Positions 1 to 8,514 of a stretch of DNA of 64,000 bases are shown piece after piece (the first letter of the stretch is position 1; each line of letters starts with the position of its first letter). Source of the DNA: Isoptericola chiayiensis (GTDB lineage Bacteria > Actinomycetota > Actinomycetes > Actinomycetales > Cellulomonadaceae); the NCBI RefSeq assembly GCF_013149805.1, contig NZ_JABEZT010000010.1:37562-101561 (forward strand), given 5' to 3'. Below the pieces are notes generated by a model. That model had not been told where the DNA came from, did not search any database, and saw only the letters and a program-made list of their open reading frames with translations. Both the position numbers and the translations under genes were made by a program.

Positions 1-1599
1 CTCGCTGCGGGCCTCGACGGCGGACGCGTACCGCAGCGCCTCGTCGGCGTCGACGCCCGACGCCGGCACCAACTGCTCCAGCGCCATCGCGCCGGCCGTG
101 ACGGTCCCGGTCTTGTCCAGAACCACCGTGTCGACGCGGCGCGTGGACTCCAGGATCTCCGGGCCCTTGATGAGCACGCCGAGCTGGGCGCCCCGGCCGG
201 TGCCGACGAGCAGCGCCGTCGGGGTGGCGAGCCCCAGCGCGCACGGGCAGGCGATGATGAGCACCGCGACGGCCGCGGTGAACGCGAACTGCAGGTCCGC
301 GCCGGCCACGAGCCAGCCGGCCAGCGTCAGGACGGCGAGCACGAGCACGATCGGCACGAACACGGCGGAGATCCGGTCCGCGAGCCGCTGGACGGGCGCC
401 TTGCCGGTCTGGGCCTCGGCGACCAGCCGGCCCATCTGGGCGAGGGTGGTCTCCTCGCCGACCCGGGACGCGCGGACCACGAGGTGCCCGGAGGTGTTGA
501 CGGTCGCTCCCGTGACGGTGTCGCCGTGGGAGACGTCCACCGGCACCGGCTCCCCGGTGAGCAGGGACGTGTCGATCGCGGAGGCGCCGTCGACGACCTC
601 GCCGTCGGTGGCGACCTTCTCCCCGGGCCGCACGGTGAACAGGTCGCCGACGCGCAGGGCGGCCACGGCGACCCGCTCGGTGACGGGGCCGTCGGGCCCG
701 CCGACCGGGGTGCCGCCGTCGTCCAAGACCACCCGTTCGGCGTCCTTGGCGCCCATCTGCAGCAGGGATCGCAGGGCGTCGCCGGCGCGTCGCCTGGACC
801 GGTGCTCGGCGTAGCGGCCGGCCAGCAGGAACGTGGTGACCACGGCCGCGACCTCGAAGTACAGCTCCGGCGGTCCGGTGTGCTCGCGCGAGGGCAGCAG
901 CGAGGCGTCCATGGTCATGCCGAGCTCGCCGGCCCCGCCGAGGAGCAGGGCCCACAGCGACCACAGCGTCGCGGCCGCGACCCCGATCGAGACGAGCGTG
1001 TCCATGGTCGAGGAGCCGTGCCGGGCCGCGCGGGCGGCAGCCCGGTGGAAGGGCCAGGCGCCCCAGGTGACCACCGGCAGGGCGAGAGCGGCGACCACCC
1101 ACTGCCAGCCGGGGAACTGCCAGGCGGGAAGCATCGACAGCGCCACCACGGGCACGGTCAGCACGGCGGCGACGCGCAGGCGGCGGCGAAGGTCGTCGCC
1201 GCGGTACTCGGTGTGCTCGTGTGCGGGGGTCTCGTGCGCCGACGGCACCCCGTCACCCCGGTCGTCGTGCGGGGCGCGGGACGACGGCGCTCCCGGCGTG
1301 CCATCGTCGTCCCCGGCGGGGTGGGGCGCCAGGTCGCGGCGGCCGGTGACGTGGGCGCTGTACCCGGCGCCGGCGACGGCGTCGAGCAGGGCGTCCTCGC
1401 TGACGGGGGAGGTCAGGGTGACGCGGGCGGTCTCGAGGGGGAGGTTGACCGTGGCGGTGGCGCCCTCGAGGCGGCCGATCCGCTTCTCGACGCGGGCGAC
1501 GCAGGAGGCGCAGGTCATGCCGGTGACGGCGAGGTCGACCTCCGCGATCGGGGCCTGCGCGTCGGGGGTCGTGGTGAGCGATTCGGGTGTCTGTGTCAT
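1..1599 (-). CDS. copA: Copper-translocating P-type ATPase, C-terminus beyond the window
   Basis: Exports Cu(I) across the membrane using ATP. The 533 visible residues open with a heavy-metal-associated domain (GMTCASC, Cys30 and Cys33), then a linker rich in His and Asp, then membrane helices. The actuator motif TGEP lies near residue 348, the ion-path motif CPC at 451-453 in ACPCALG, and the phosphorylation site DKTGTVT has its Asp at about 495. The ATP-binding domain and last helices are cut off by the window edge. The ATG at 1599 sits directly before the first conserved domain. It lies downstream of copZ and csoR on the same strand, so it is probably the last gene of a CsoR-controlled copper operon. 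Copper rather than silver or zinc is inferred from CPC and from the CsoR neighbour. Confidence 0.93.
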   Translation of the reverse strand, partial: MTQTPESLTTTPDAQAPIAEVDLAVTGMTCASCVARVEKRIGRLEGATATVNLPLETARVTLTSPVSEDALLDAVAGAGYSAHVTGRRDLAPHPAGDDDGTPGAPSSRAPHDDRGDGVPSAHETPAHEHTEYRGDDLRRRLRVAAVLTVPVVALSMLPAWQFPGWQWVVAALALPVVTWGAWPFHRAAARAARHGSSTMDTLVSIGVAAATLWSLWALLLGGAGELGMTMDASLLPSREHTGPPELYFEVAAVVTTFLLAGRYAEHRSRRRAGDALRSLLQMGAKDAERVVLDDGGTPVGGPDGPVTERVAVAALRVGDLFTVRPGEKVATDGEVVDGASAIDTSLLTGEPVPVDVSHGDTVTGATVNTSGHLVVRASRVGEETTLAQMGRLVAEAQTGKAPVQRLADRISAVFVPIVLVLAVLTLAGWLVAGADLQFAFTAAVAVLIIACPCALGLATPTALLVGTGRGAQLGVLIKGPEILESTRRVDTVVLDKTGTVTAGAMALEQLVPASGVDADEALRYASAVEARSE

Positions 1600-1698
1600 G
1601 GGTGACTCCAAGGGTGCGGACATCACCCGCGACAGGTCCGGGGTGGCGGTCGTCGCGGTGGGGCACCCGGTCCCGGTGGGGTGGGGTGCGGCGCGGGC

Positions 1699-1730
1699 TG
1701 CCTGCGTCGCGGTGCGACGGTCCGGCAGGC
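1699..1730 (-). terminator. Possible attenuating hairpin between copZ and copA
   Basis: A six-base stem CGTCGC/GCGACG with a three-base loop is flanked by a second stem GCCTG/CAGGC with a bulge. There is no T-run. It lies in the 165-base gap between the copZ stop and the copA start and could lower copA transcription relative to copZ. The remainder of the gap shows nothing I recognise. Confidence 0.3.
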
Positions 1731-1764
1731 GGCCCGCGGGATGGCCCGGTGCCCGGGCGTGCGG

Positions 1765-2085
1765 TCAGTGCTGGCCGTAGGTGCGGGCGGCGGCGTCGTG
1801 CGCGTCCTGCTTGCCGGGTGCTTGCTCGGCCTGCTGCGCGGCGAGGGCGTCGGTCTGGACGTCGACGGAGGCGACGGCGTAGTCACCGGCCTCGTCGACG
1901 GCGGCACGCAGGGCGTCCTCGGCGACCGGCTCGTCGGAGAACACGGTGACCTCCGACTCCCCGCCCTCGTTCAGGACGGTGCTGACGTGCTCGACGCCGT
2001 CCACCGACTCGAGCTCCTCGGTGACGTGGGCGACGCAGTTGGCGCAGGTCATGCCGGTGACGCCCAGGGTGGTGACGGTGCTCAT
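1765..2085 (-). CDS. copZ: Heavy-metal-associated (CopZ-like) copper chaperone
   Basis: A 106-residue cytosolic protein with one HMA domain over about residues 4-70. The Cu(I) site is GMTCANC (Cys14, Cys17) after the first beta strand, as in CopZ. Unlike the usual 65-70 residue chaperone it carries about 35 extra residues at the C-terminus, rich in Ala, Gln, Asp and His and ending YGQH; that tail resembles nothing I recognise and may add weak metal ligands. It lies 23 bases after csoR and upstream of the copper ATPase, so it most likely carries copper to the ATPase and is co-repressed by CsoR. The ATG start gives the standard first strand. Confidence 0.9.
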   Translation of the reverse strand: MSTVTTLGVTGMTCANCVAHVTEELESVDGVEHVSTVLNEGGESEVTVFSDEPVAEDALRAAVDEAGDYAVASVDVQTDALAAQQAEQAPGKQDAHDAAARTYGQH

Positions 2086-2108
2086 GGTGCTCCTCGTATG
2101 TCGGGTGT

Positions 2109-2441
2109 TCAGCTGCGGACGAGGCGACCGATGGCGGCGGTCGCCTCCTTGACCTTGGCGGCGCCGGCCTCGTCGGACTCGCGGGCGGCGTCGACGACGC
2201 AGTGGCCCAGGTGGTCCTCGACGAGGGCGAGGCTGACCGACTGCAGCGCCTTGGTGACCGCGGAGACCTGGGTGAGGACGTCGATGCAGTACACGTCCTC
2301 GTCGATCATGCGGGCGATGCCGCGCACCTGCCCCTCGATGCGGCGCATCCGCTTGAGGTAGGCGGCCTTGTCCGAGGCGTAGCCGTGCGGGCCGTCGTGC
2401 TCGCCGGCGGCTGCGTGCTCGGGTGCTGCGGTGTCGGTCAT
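2109..2441 (-). CDS. csoR: CsoR-family copper-sensing repressor
   Basis: A 110-residue all-helical repressor of the CsoR/RcnR family. The Cu(I) ligand set Cys-His-Cys is present as Cys52 (in DEDVYCIDVL), His77 and Cys81 (in HLGHCVV), the classic CsoR fingerprint rather than that of RcnR or FrmR. The motif RMRRIEGQVRGI of helix 1 is intact. A His-rich N-terminal stretch of about 22 residues precedes the domain. When copper binds, CsoR leaves DNA and the operon is transcribed. A near-perfect CsoR-type palindrome lies inside the promoter just upstream, so the gene is autoregulated together with copZ and the ATPase. The message appears leaderless: a TATGCT box ends six bases before the ATG. Confidence 0.93.
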   Translation of the reverse strand: MTDTAAPEHAAAGEHDGPHGYASDKAAYLKRMRRIEGQVRGIARMIDEDVYCIDVLTQVSAVTKALQSVSLALVEDHLGHCVVDAARESDEAGAAKVKEATAAIGRLVRS

Positions 2442-2447
2442 GGCTTC

Positions 2448-2475
2448 AGCATACCCCCAAGGGGTATGGCGTCAA
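2448..2475 (-). promoter_or_regulatory. csoR promoter with embedded CsoR operator
   Basis: On the minus strand a -35 box TTGACG (2475-2470) is followed after 16 bases by a -10 box TATGCT (2453-2448), and the ATG comes six bases later. The spacer and the start of the -10 box form the palindrome ATACCCCCAAGGGGTAT (2451-2467), which matches known CsoR sites of the form TACCC-N-GGGTA. Repressor binding would block RNA polymerase directly. Confidence 0.85.
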
Positions 2476-2501
2476 CAGGTGTGCGTCGTGCCCGGGACGC
2501 G

Positions 2502-2536
2502 GCGAGCCCCGGACCCGTGGTGGGTCCGGGGCTCGC
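2502..2536. terminator. Strong hairpin between csoR and the HU gene
   Basis: A perfect 15-bp stem (2502-2516 with 2522-2536) closes over a five-base loop. It lies 25 bases after the HU stop on the minus strand and ends transcription before the csoR promoter. There is no T-run, which is usual for GC-rich actinobacterial terminators. Confidence 0.75.
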
Positions 2537-2560
2537 TGCGAGCGCTTTGCGGGCCGGGCG

Positions 2561-3007
2561 TCACTTCTTCTTGGACTTCTTGCCCTTCTTGGACTTCTTC
2601 TTCGAGTCCTTCTTGGAGTCCTTCTTCTTGCCGGACTTCTCGTCCTTCGCCTTCGAGGCCGACTTCGCGGCAGCCTTCGACGTCGACCGCGTGGCCGGCG
2701 AGGGGGACGCGGCGGCCGGGGTGGCGTTGCCCGACTCGGACACCCGCGTCCGGAAGCCGGTGCCGGCACGGAAGCGCGGCACGACGGCGGCGGGGACCTC
2801 CACCGAGGCGCCGGTCTGCGGGTTGCGCGCGGTGCGGGCGGGTCGCTCGGCGCCCGTGAACGTGCCGAATCCGACCAGGGAGACGCGGTCGCCGTCGGCG
2901 ACGCTCTCGACGATGGAGCTCAGGACGGCGTCGACGTGGCGGCGCGCCTCGGTCGGGGTGCTCCCGGTGCGGGCCGCGACGTCGGCCGCGAGCTGGGTCT
3001 TGTTCAT
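2561..3007 (-). CDS. hup: HU-family nucleoid protein with lysine-rich tail
   Basis: A 148-residue histone-like protein. Residues 1-90 form the HU/IHF fold: it opens MNKTQLAADVAARTG and contains VSLVGFGTF and the DNA-gripping beta arm with ARNPQTG. From about residue 100 a tail of Ala, Ser, Thr and Lys ends in repeated KKDSKK/KKSKKGKK units, as in mycobacterial HupB/Hlp. The tail binds DNA non-specifically and is a known target of acylation and protease cutting in relatives. The open frame runs much further upstream, but MNKTQ is the conserved start, with GGAGAGG about eight bases before it. It is a single gene with its own terminator. Confidence 0.93.
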   Translation of the reverse strand: MNKTQLAADVAARTGSTPTEARRHVDAVLSSIVESVADGDRVSLVGFGTFTGAERPARTARNPQTGASVEVPAAVVPRFRAGTGFRTRVSESGNATPAAASPSPATRSTSKAAAKSASKAKDEKSGKKKDSKKDSKKKSKKGKKSKKK

Positions 3008-3215
3008 GGTCGGTTGCCTCTCCGTGTGCGATGTCACGTTCAGTTCATCCGAGAAGTCCCCAACGTACTGAAGCGACACGCCGCGGACCAGGGCGACCGG
3101 GATCATGGAGCCAGCGGGTGAAAACCGGTTGCCGGGGTCACCAGGGCCTCTCGCGCCGCTACTCTGAGCCGCCGCACGTGCGCTGTGCCGAGCGGTTCGA
3201 CGAAGGAGAAGCACG

Positions 3216-4004
3216 ATGAAGCGCACGATCCTGGCGTCCCTGGTGGGCGCCGTCCTGGCCGTCGGGGGCATCGCAGCCCCGGCCGCGGCGGGGAGCGGCT
3301 CGACGACCGACTCCGACGGTGACGGGCGGTCCGTCCGTATGACGGTGACGACGCCGACGTACGTCACGATCAACCGGGACGGGTTCACCAAGGTGCCGGT
3401 GACCGCGAAGCTCAGCTTCTCCGGTCCGGGGGAGTTCACGGGGTGGTGGGCCGACGGCGGCACCGCCGTGGCCGAGTCGATCAACGGAGCCTGGTCGTGG
3501 GCCTGGGCGGACTTCTCGAGCAAGGTCGCCACGACGAAGAAGACGACGATCAGGTTCCGCAAGTTCGACCACCTGGAGCCGCAGCGGCTGGCGGTCGGGG
3601 CCGAGCTCACGCCGGTGTACGGCGAGTCGTGGCTGTACCCGTTCGACGACCACCTGACCACCGTCCACCTGCGCAACGAGCGCCGGATCGTGGGGGCCGA
3701 CGCCTACCGCGCGAAGGTTTCGCGCGCCGTGGTCCGGGTCCGCGGCACGCTGCAGGAGGACGTGTGGCGCTCCGCGACGTCGGACGACGGCGTGTGGAAG
3801 GGCCGCAAGGGTGTGCGCGTCGCCGTGCAGTTCGACCCGCGTGGCGCGGGGAGCTGGCGCACGGTCAAGCACGTGACCACCGGGCAGGGTGGCGAGATCG
3901 CCACCTCGTTCAAGCGGTCGAAGGCGGGATCGGTGCGTCTGGTCGTGGAGGGCACGAAGCGGGCCACGCCGGCCTCGGCCCGGGACGGCGTCGGCGCGCG
4001 GTGA
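3216..4004 (+). CDS. Secreted protein of unknown function
   Basis: A 262-residue protein with a clear Sec signal peptide: basic MKRT, a hydrophobic core, and a cut after PAAAG at about residue 26. No lipobox, anchor motif or catalytic signature is visible. The mature part is rich in beta-prone and basic stretches, and its second half (from about residue 165) reads like an immunoglobulin-type sandwich found in other secreted actinobacterial proteins. The start is supported by GAAGGAGAAG ten bases upstream. It stands alone between the HU gene and the convergent heme operon, with a shared terminator. I do not recognise the family. Confidence 0.75.
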   Translation: MKRTILASLVGAVLAVGGIAAPAAAGSGSTTDSDGDGRSVRMTVTTPTYVTINRDGFTKVPVTAKLSFSGPGEFTGWWADGGTAVAESINGAWSWAWADFSSKVATTKKTTIRFRKFDHLEPQRLAVGAELTPVYGESWLYPFDDHLTTVHLRNERRIVGADAYRAKVSRAVVRVRGTLQEDVWRSATSDDGVWKGRKGVRVAVQFDPRGAGSWRTVKHVTTGQGGEIATSFKRSKAGSVRLVVEGTKRATPASARDGVGAR

Positions 4005-4009
4005 GCGGT

Positions 4010-4045
4010 ACGGGCCGGGCGGCGTGAGGACGCCGCTCGGCCCGT
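4010..4045. terminator. Bidirectional terminator between secreted protein and hemL
   Basis: A 16-bp stem with one mismatch (4010-4025 with 4030-4045) and loop GAGG begins five bases after the stop of the plus-strand gene, and convergent hemL ends at 4101. It can serve both directions. Confidence 0.75.
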
Positions 4046-4100
4046 CGTCCCACCGGACGCCCGCTGGACAGGACGACGCCGGTCCGGCGCCGCGACGACG

Positions 4101-5486
4101 TCAGTCCGGCGTCGCCTCCGCGGCCGCCCGCGCGGCGGCGGGCAGCGCCTCGAGGATCCGTCCGACGGCGTCCTCGTCGTGGGCTGCGGAGCAGAACCAG
4201 GCCTCGAACAGCGACGGCGGGAGGTTGACGCCGGCGTCGAGCATGGCGTGGAAGAACGGCTTGTGGCGGTACACGTCCTGCGCCTGCGCGTCGGCGTAGG
4301 AGCGCACGCCGTCGCGGGCGGCGGCCTCGCCGAAGAACACGGAGAACAGCGACCCGACGCGCTGCACCCGGTGCGGCACGCCGGCGGTCTCGAGCGCGGA
4401 CCCGAGCGCGTCCGACACCGTCGTGGCGACCGCGGCGACGTGGTCGTAGACCATCTCGTCGGCCAGGCGCAGCGTCGCCAGCCCGGCGGCCACGGCCACC
4501 GGGTTCCCCGACAGGGTGCCCGCCTGGTAGACGGGGCCGGACGGCGCCAGGTGGTCCATCACGGAGGCGGCACCGCCGAGGGCGGCGACGGGCATCCCGC
4601 CGCCGATCACCTTGCCGAACGTGAACAGGTCCGGCGTCCAGCGGGCGTCGGCCGCGCGGCCGGTGTTCTCCAGGCCCCAGTACCCGGCCTCCGAGACGCG
4701 GAACCCGGTGAGCACCTCGTCGAGGATCAGCAGCGCCCCGTGCTGCGACGTCAGCCGCCGCAGCCCCGCGTTGAAGCCGTCCGACGGCGGCACGACGCCC
4801 ATGTTGGCGGGTGCGGCCTCGGTGATCACGGCCGCGATCCGGTCGCCGTGCTCCGCGAACGCCGCCTCCACGGCGGCCAGGTCGTTGTAGGGCAGCACGA
4901 GCGTCTCGGCGGCGGAGGCCTCGGTGACGCCGGCGGAGCCGGGCATCGACAGGGTCGCGACGCCGGACCCGGCCTCGGCGAGCAGCCCGTCGACGTGCCC
5001 GTGGTAGCAGCCGGCGAACTTCACGACCAGCGGCCGACCGGTGACGCCGCGGGCGAGCCGCACGGCCGTCATCGTCGCCTCGGTGCCCGTGGACACGAGC
5101 CGCACGTGCTCGGCGGCCGGGACGCGCCGTCGGACCTCCTCGGCGAGCTCGACCTCGCCCACCGTCGGCGCCCCGAAGGACAGACCCCGTGCGGCCGCCT
5201 CCTGCACGGCCGCCACCACCTCGGGGTGGGCGTGGCCGAGCAGCGCCGGACCCCACGACCCGACCAGGTCCACGTACTCTCGCCCGGCCACGTCGGTGAC
5301 GTACGGGCCGCGGGCGGAGGTGAGGAACCGGGGGTCGCCGCCGACGGACCCGTAGGCGCGCACCGGCGAGTTCACGCCGCCGGGGATGGCGTCCTGGGCG
5401 CGCAGGAACGCGGTGTGGTTGTCGGCCGGGGGCGTCGCCCCGACCAGCGCGGTCTCGACCTGGCCGAAGCCTGCGGTGTCCGTCAT
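4101..5486 (-). CDS. hemL: Glutamate-1-semialdehyde 2,1-aminomutase
   Basis: Converts glutamate-1-semialdehyde into 5-aminolevulinate, the second step of the C5 heme route begun by HemA. It is 461 residues, near the family norm of 430-460, with a short N-terminal extension. The PLP lysine is in [12 protein letters not shown] (about Lys292). Other family marks are GGVNSPVRA near the start, [15 protein letters not shown] for cofactor phosphate binding, and [10 protein letters not shown] with the cofactor-contacting Asp. GGAAGGACC lies just before the ATG. It is the last gene of hemC-hemD-hemB-hemL, 44 bases after hemB. Confidence 0.97.
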   Translation of the reverse strand: MTDTAGFGQVETALVGATPPADNHTAFLRAQDAIPGGVNSPVRAYGSVGGDPRFLTSARGPYVTDVAGREYVDLVGSWGPALLGHAHPEVVAAVQEAAARGLSFGAPTVGEVELAEEVRRRVPAAEHVRLVSTGTEATMTAVRLARGVTGRPLVVKFAGCYHGHVDGLLAEAGSGVATLSMPGSAGVTEASAAETLVLPYNDLAAVEAAFAEHGDRIAAVITEAAPANMGVVPPSDGFNAGLRRLTSQHGALLILDEVLTGFRVSEAGYWGLENTGRAADARWTPDLFTFGKVIGGGMPVAALGGAASVMDHLAPSGPVYQAGTLSGNPVAVAAGLATLRLADEMVYDHVAAVATTVSDALGSALETAGVPHRVQRVGSLFSVFFGEAAARDGVRSYADAQAQDVYRHKPFFHAMLDAGVNLPPSLFEAWFCSAAHDEDAVGRILEALPAAARAAAEATPD

Positions 5487-5530
5487 GGTGGTCCTTCCGT
5501 GGGGTGCGGCAGCGAGCGGGCGCGGAACGG

Positions 5531-6535
5531 TCAGCCGAGCCAGTCGGCGATCTCGAGCGCCCAGTAGGTCAGGATCAGGTCGGCGCCGGCGCGCTTGATC
5601 GCCAGCACGGACTCGAGGACGGCGCCGCGGCGGTCGATCCAGCCGTTCGCGGCCGCGGCCTCGATCATCGCGTACTCGCCGGAGACCTGGTAGGCGGCGA
5701 CCGGCACGTCGGAGCGGTCGGCGACGTCGCGCAGCACGTCCAGCGAGGTGCCGGCCGGCTTGACCATGACGACGTCGGCGCCCTCGGCCAGGTCCAGGTC
5801 GGCCTCGCGCAGTCCCTCGCGGGAGTTCGCGGCGTCCATCTGGTAGGTGCGTCGGTCGCCGGAAAGCGCCGAGTCGACGGCCTCGCGGAACGGGCCGTAG
5901 AACGCCGAGGCGTACTTGGCGCTGTAGGCCAGGATCGACACGTCGGTGAACCCGGCGCCGTCGAGGGCTTCGCGGATCACGGCGACCTGACCGTCCATCA
6001 TCCCGGACGGCGCCACCACCTCGGCTCCTGCGCGGGCCTGGACGACGGCCATGGCGGCGTAGCGCTCGAGCGTGGCGTCGTTGTCCACGGTGCCGTCGGC
6101 GGCGAGGACGCCGCAGTGCCCGTGGTCGGTGAACTCGTCGAGGCAGGTGTCGGCCATGACGACGGGTCCGGGCCGTCCGGTCTCGCGCTCGACGGCGGCG
6201 ACGGCCTCGCGCGCGGTGCGCAGCCCGCGCTGCAGGATCCCGTCGGGGTCCGTCCCGGCCGAGCCCTCGGCGTCGCGCACCGCGGGGATGCCGAACAGCA
6301 TGACGCCCCCGACGCCGGCCCGTCCGGCCGCCGTCACGGCATCGGCGAGGGTGGCCTCGGTGTGCTGCACCTGGCCGGGCATCGACGAGATCGGCACGGG
6401 CTCGTCGATGCCTTCCTTGACGAACAGCGGCACCACGAGGTCGGCGGCGTGCAGGCGGGTCTCGGCGACGAGGCGGCGCATGCGGGGCGTCGTGCGCAGC
6501 CGGCGCGGCCGGTGGACGGGACCGGTGAGGCTCAT
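5531..6535 (-). CDS. hemB: Porphobilinogen synthase (5-aminolevulinate dehydratase)
   Basis: Condenses two 5-aminolevulinates to porphobilinogen. At 334 residues it has normal length. The two active-site lysines are Lys207 in [13 protein letters not shown] and Lys259 in [11 protein letters not shown]. The metal loop reads [14 protein letters not shown]: it keeps two of the three cysteines of the zinc type and has Asp in place of the middle one, so the metal dependence (zinc or magnesium) cannot be assigned by motif alone. The ATG overlaps the hemD stop as ATGA, so the two genes are translationally coupled. Confidence 0.97.
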   Translation of the reverse strand: MSLTGPVHRPRRLRTTPRMRRLVAETRLHAADLVVPLFVKEGIDEPVPISSMPGQVQHTEATLADAVTAAGRAGVGGVMLFGIPAVRDAEGSAGTDPDGILQRGLRTAREAVAAVERETGRPGPVVMADTCLDEFTDHGHCGVLAADGTVDNDATLERYAAMAVVQARAGAEVVAPSGMMDGQVAVIREALDGAGFTDVSILAYSAKYASAFYGPFREAVDSALSGDRRTYQMDAANSREGLREADLDLAEGADVVMVKPAGTSLDVLRDVADRSDVPVAAYQVSGEYAMIEAAAANGWIDRRGAVLESVLAIKRAGADLILTYWALEIADWLG

Positions 6536-7284
6536 GGGTTGTGCTCCAGGGCGGTGGTGACGGCGGCGGCCAGGCCGTCGTCGGTCGGGGTGGTGGCGAC
6601 GGTGGCGACGGTCAGTCCGGCCTCGCGGGCGGCCTGCGCGGACGGCCGTCCGATGGCGACGACGGGTGCCGCGGTGCCGAGCTGGTCGGCGATCTCACGG
6701 GCCACGGAACCGGAGGTGACGACCACCAGATCGTAGCGCCGGGCGACGACGTCGGCGGGCAGCGCGGAGCGGACCGTGCGGTAGGCGGTGACGACGTCGG
6801 GTCGCCGGCCGAGCCCCGCGAGCCCGTCGCGCAGGGTCGGGCGGGCGAGGTCGCCGAGCGGGAGCAGCACCCTCTCGCCGTCAGGCCCGGGCAGGCGGCC
6901 GAACGCGGCGACCAGCCCGGCCGCGGAGGCGTCGTCGGGCACCAGCTCGGGCTCGACGCCCACGGCGTGCAGGGCGCGGACGGTCGCCGGTCCGACGGCG
7001 GCCCACCGGGTGGGGACGTCGGCGAGGGGCGGCGAGGCGCCGGCGCCGGGTGTCCCGACCAGTGCGTCCACGGCGTTGACGCTCGTGATCACGGTCCAGG
7101 CGTACTCCCCGGCGCGGAGCCGCGCGACGGCGTCGGCCAGCGCGTCCTGGTCGGTGGCCGGTGCCCGCTCGATGACGGGCGCGACCGTCACCCGGGCGCC
7201 GGCGTCGCGCAGCAGCGCGGCCAGACCCGCGGCACGCTCAGGTGCGCGAGGCAGCAGGACGGACGTGCCGGCGAGCGCCGTCAC
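6532..7284 (-). CDS. hemD: Uroporphyrinogen-III synthase
   Basis: Closes and flips ring D of hydroxymethylbilane to give uroporphyrinogen III. The family diverges strongly in sequence, and the call rests on the two-domain layout (about 250 residues), signatures such as [13 protein letters not shown] near residue 65 and [14 protein letters not shown] near residue 190, and its place between hemC and hemB. The open frame is much longer, but the GTG that overlaps the hemC stop (GTGA) starts the first domain [13 protein letters not shown]. It is a stand-alone HemD; many actinobacteria have it fused to a SirA/CobA-type methylase or a regulator domain, which is absent here. Confidence 0.93.
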   Translation of the reverse strand: MTALAGTSVLLPRAPERAAGLAALLRDAGARVTVAPVIERAPATDQDALADAVARLRAGEYAWTVITSVNAVDALVGTPGAGASPPLADVPTRWAAVGPATVRALHAVGVEPELVPDDASAAGLVAAFGRLPGPDGERVLLPLGDLARPTLRDGLAGLGRRPDVVTAYRTVRSALPADVVARRYDLVVVTSGSVAREIADQLGTAAPVVAIGRPSAQAAREAGLTVATVATTPTDDGLAAAVTTALEHNP

Positions 7285-8312
7285 GGACCCTCCGGGTCGT
7301 CCGTCCCCGTGGGGACGCGGTCGGCCCCGGCGGTCGTGGGGGCCGGGGCGGCCGTGAGCTCGGCCAGCCGCGCGGCGCCGTCGGCGAGCAGCCGTTCGGC
7401 GACGCGCACGCCGAGGTCGTACGCGGCCGGGTCGGCGTCGTCGTCGGCCACGTGGGAGGCGATCTCGACGCGGGCGGTGTGCGAGAGCTGTTCGGTGCCG
7501 TCCACGCGGGAGACGACGGCGGCGAGCGCCAGCGCACCGTCCTCGAGGCGGGCGTAGGCGCCGATCGGGGCGGAGCAGCCGGCCTCGAGGCGGGCGAGGA
7601 CGGCGCGTTCGGCGGTGACGGCCAGGCGGGTGGGCCGGTGGTCGAGGGCGGCGAACGCGCGGGCGAGCTCCGCGTCGGCGGTCAGGTCGGCGGTCCGCGC
7701 CTCGACGGCGAGGGCGCCCTGGCCGGGGGCGGGTGCGACGACGAGGGGGTCGAGCAGCTCGGAGACGACGTCGGTCCGCTCGAGCCGCGCCAGGCCCGCG
7801 AAGGCGAGGACGACGGCGTCGAGGTCGGCCTCGTCGCCGAGCGCCCGGGCGAGGCGGGTGCCGACGTTGCCGCGGATGTCGACGACGTCGAGGTCGGGGC
7901 GGGCGGCGCGCAGCTGGGCGGCACGGCGCGGCGACCCGGTGCCGACGCGACCGCCGCGGGGCAGGGTGTCGAGGGTGCGGCCGTCGCGGGCGCACAGCGC
8001 GTCGCGGGGGTCCTCGCGCTCGGGGGAGACGATGCGCAGCTCGTCGGGCTGCGCGGTGGGCAGGTCCTTGAGGGAGTGCACGGCGATGTCGCAGCGATCG
8101 TCGAGCAGCGCCTCGCGCAGCGCGGCGACGAACACTCCGGCGCCGCCGAGGGAGGCGAGCGGGGTGGTGCGGTCGGCGTCGCCCTGGGAGGTGATGTGCA
8201 CAAGCTCGACGGGCCGGTCCAGCAGCTCCTCGAGGCGCCGCGCGACGGTCCCGGACTGGGTGGTGGCCAGCGCGCTGGCACGCGTACCGAGGCGCAGGGG
8301 TGGGGTGCTCAC
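7281..8312 (-). CDS. hemC: Hydroxymethylbilane synthase (porphobilinogen deaminase)
   Basis: Polymerises four porphobilinogens into hydroxymethylbilane. The N-terminus LRLGTRASALATTQS is the family hallmark, followed by ITSQGDAD, and the dipyrromethane cofactor is attached to Cys246 in LEAGCSAPIGAY. I chose the GTG at 8312, giving 343 residues and one codon context of the standard start; the open frame continues 35 codons upstream with no family similarity. It is the first gene of the hemC-hemD-hemB-hemL operon and its stop overlaps the hemD start. No convincing Shine-Dalgarno site precedes it. Confidence 0.95.
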   Translation of the reverse strand: MSTPPLRLGTRASALATTQSGTVARRLEELLDRPVELVHITSQGDADRTTPLASLGGAGVFVAALREALLDDRCDIAVHSLKDLPTAQPDELRIVSPEREDPRDALCARDGRTLDTLPRGGRVGTGSPRRAAQLRAARPDLDVVDIRGNVGTRLARALGDEADLDAVVLAFAGLARLERTDVVSELLDPLVVAPAPGQGALAVEARTADLTADAELARAFAALDHRPTRLAVTAERAVLARLEAGCSAPIGAYARLEDGALALAAVVSRVDGTEQLSHTARVEIASHVADDDADPAAYDLGVRVAERLLADGAARLAELTAAPAPTTAGADRVPTGTDDPEGP

Positions 8313-8514
8313 CCGGCCAGTCTCTCGCAGACCGGTGGGGGCGGGACAACCCGGGTGCCGCCGTCGGACGGACGTCACAGCGAACGGGACGTGAACGCGC
8401 CGTGAGAGCACTCTCATCGGCGCCTCACGGGCACCTCATCACGGCTTCCTAGCGTGAGCGTCATCAGCCGCACCGCGCACCAGGCGCCCGCGGCAAGAGT
8501 CCTCGGGAGCAACC

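Noticed and set aside
2563..2700. A simple-sequence repeat of TTCTTGGAC-like units
   Set aside because: It is explained by the Lys/Ser-rich tail of the HU protein.
2561..3676. A 371-codon HU-like fusion
   Set aside because: HU homology starts exactly at MNKTQ with a ribosome site before it; upstream residues are antisense to the secreted protein.
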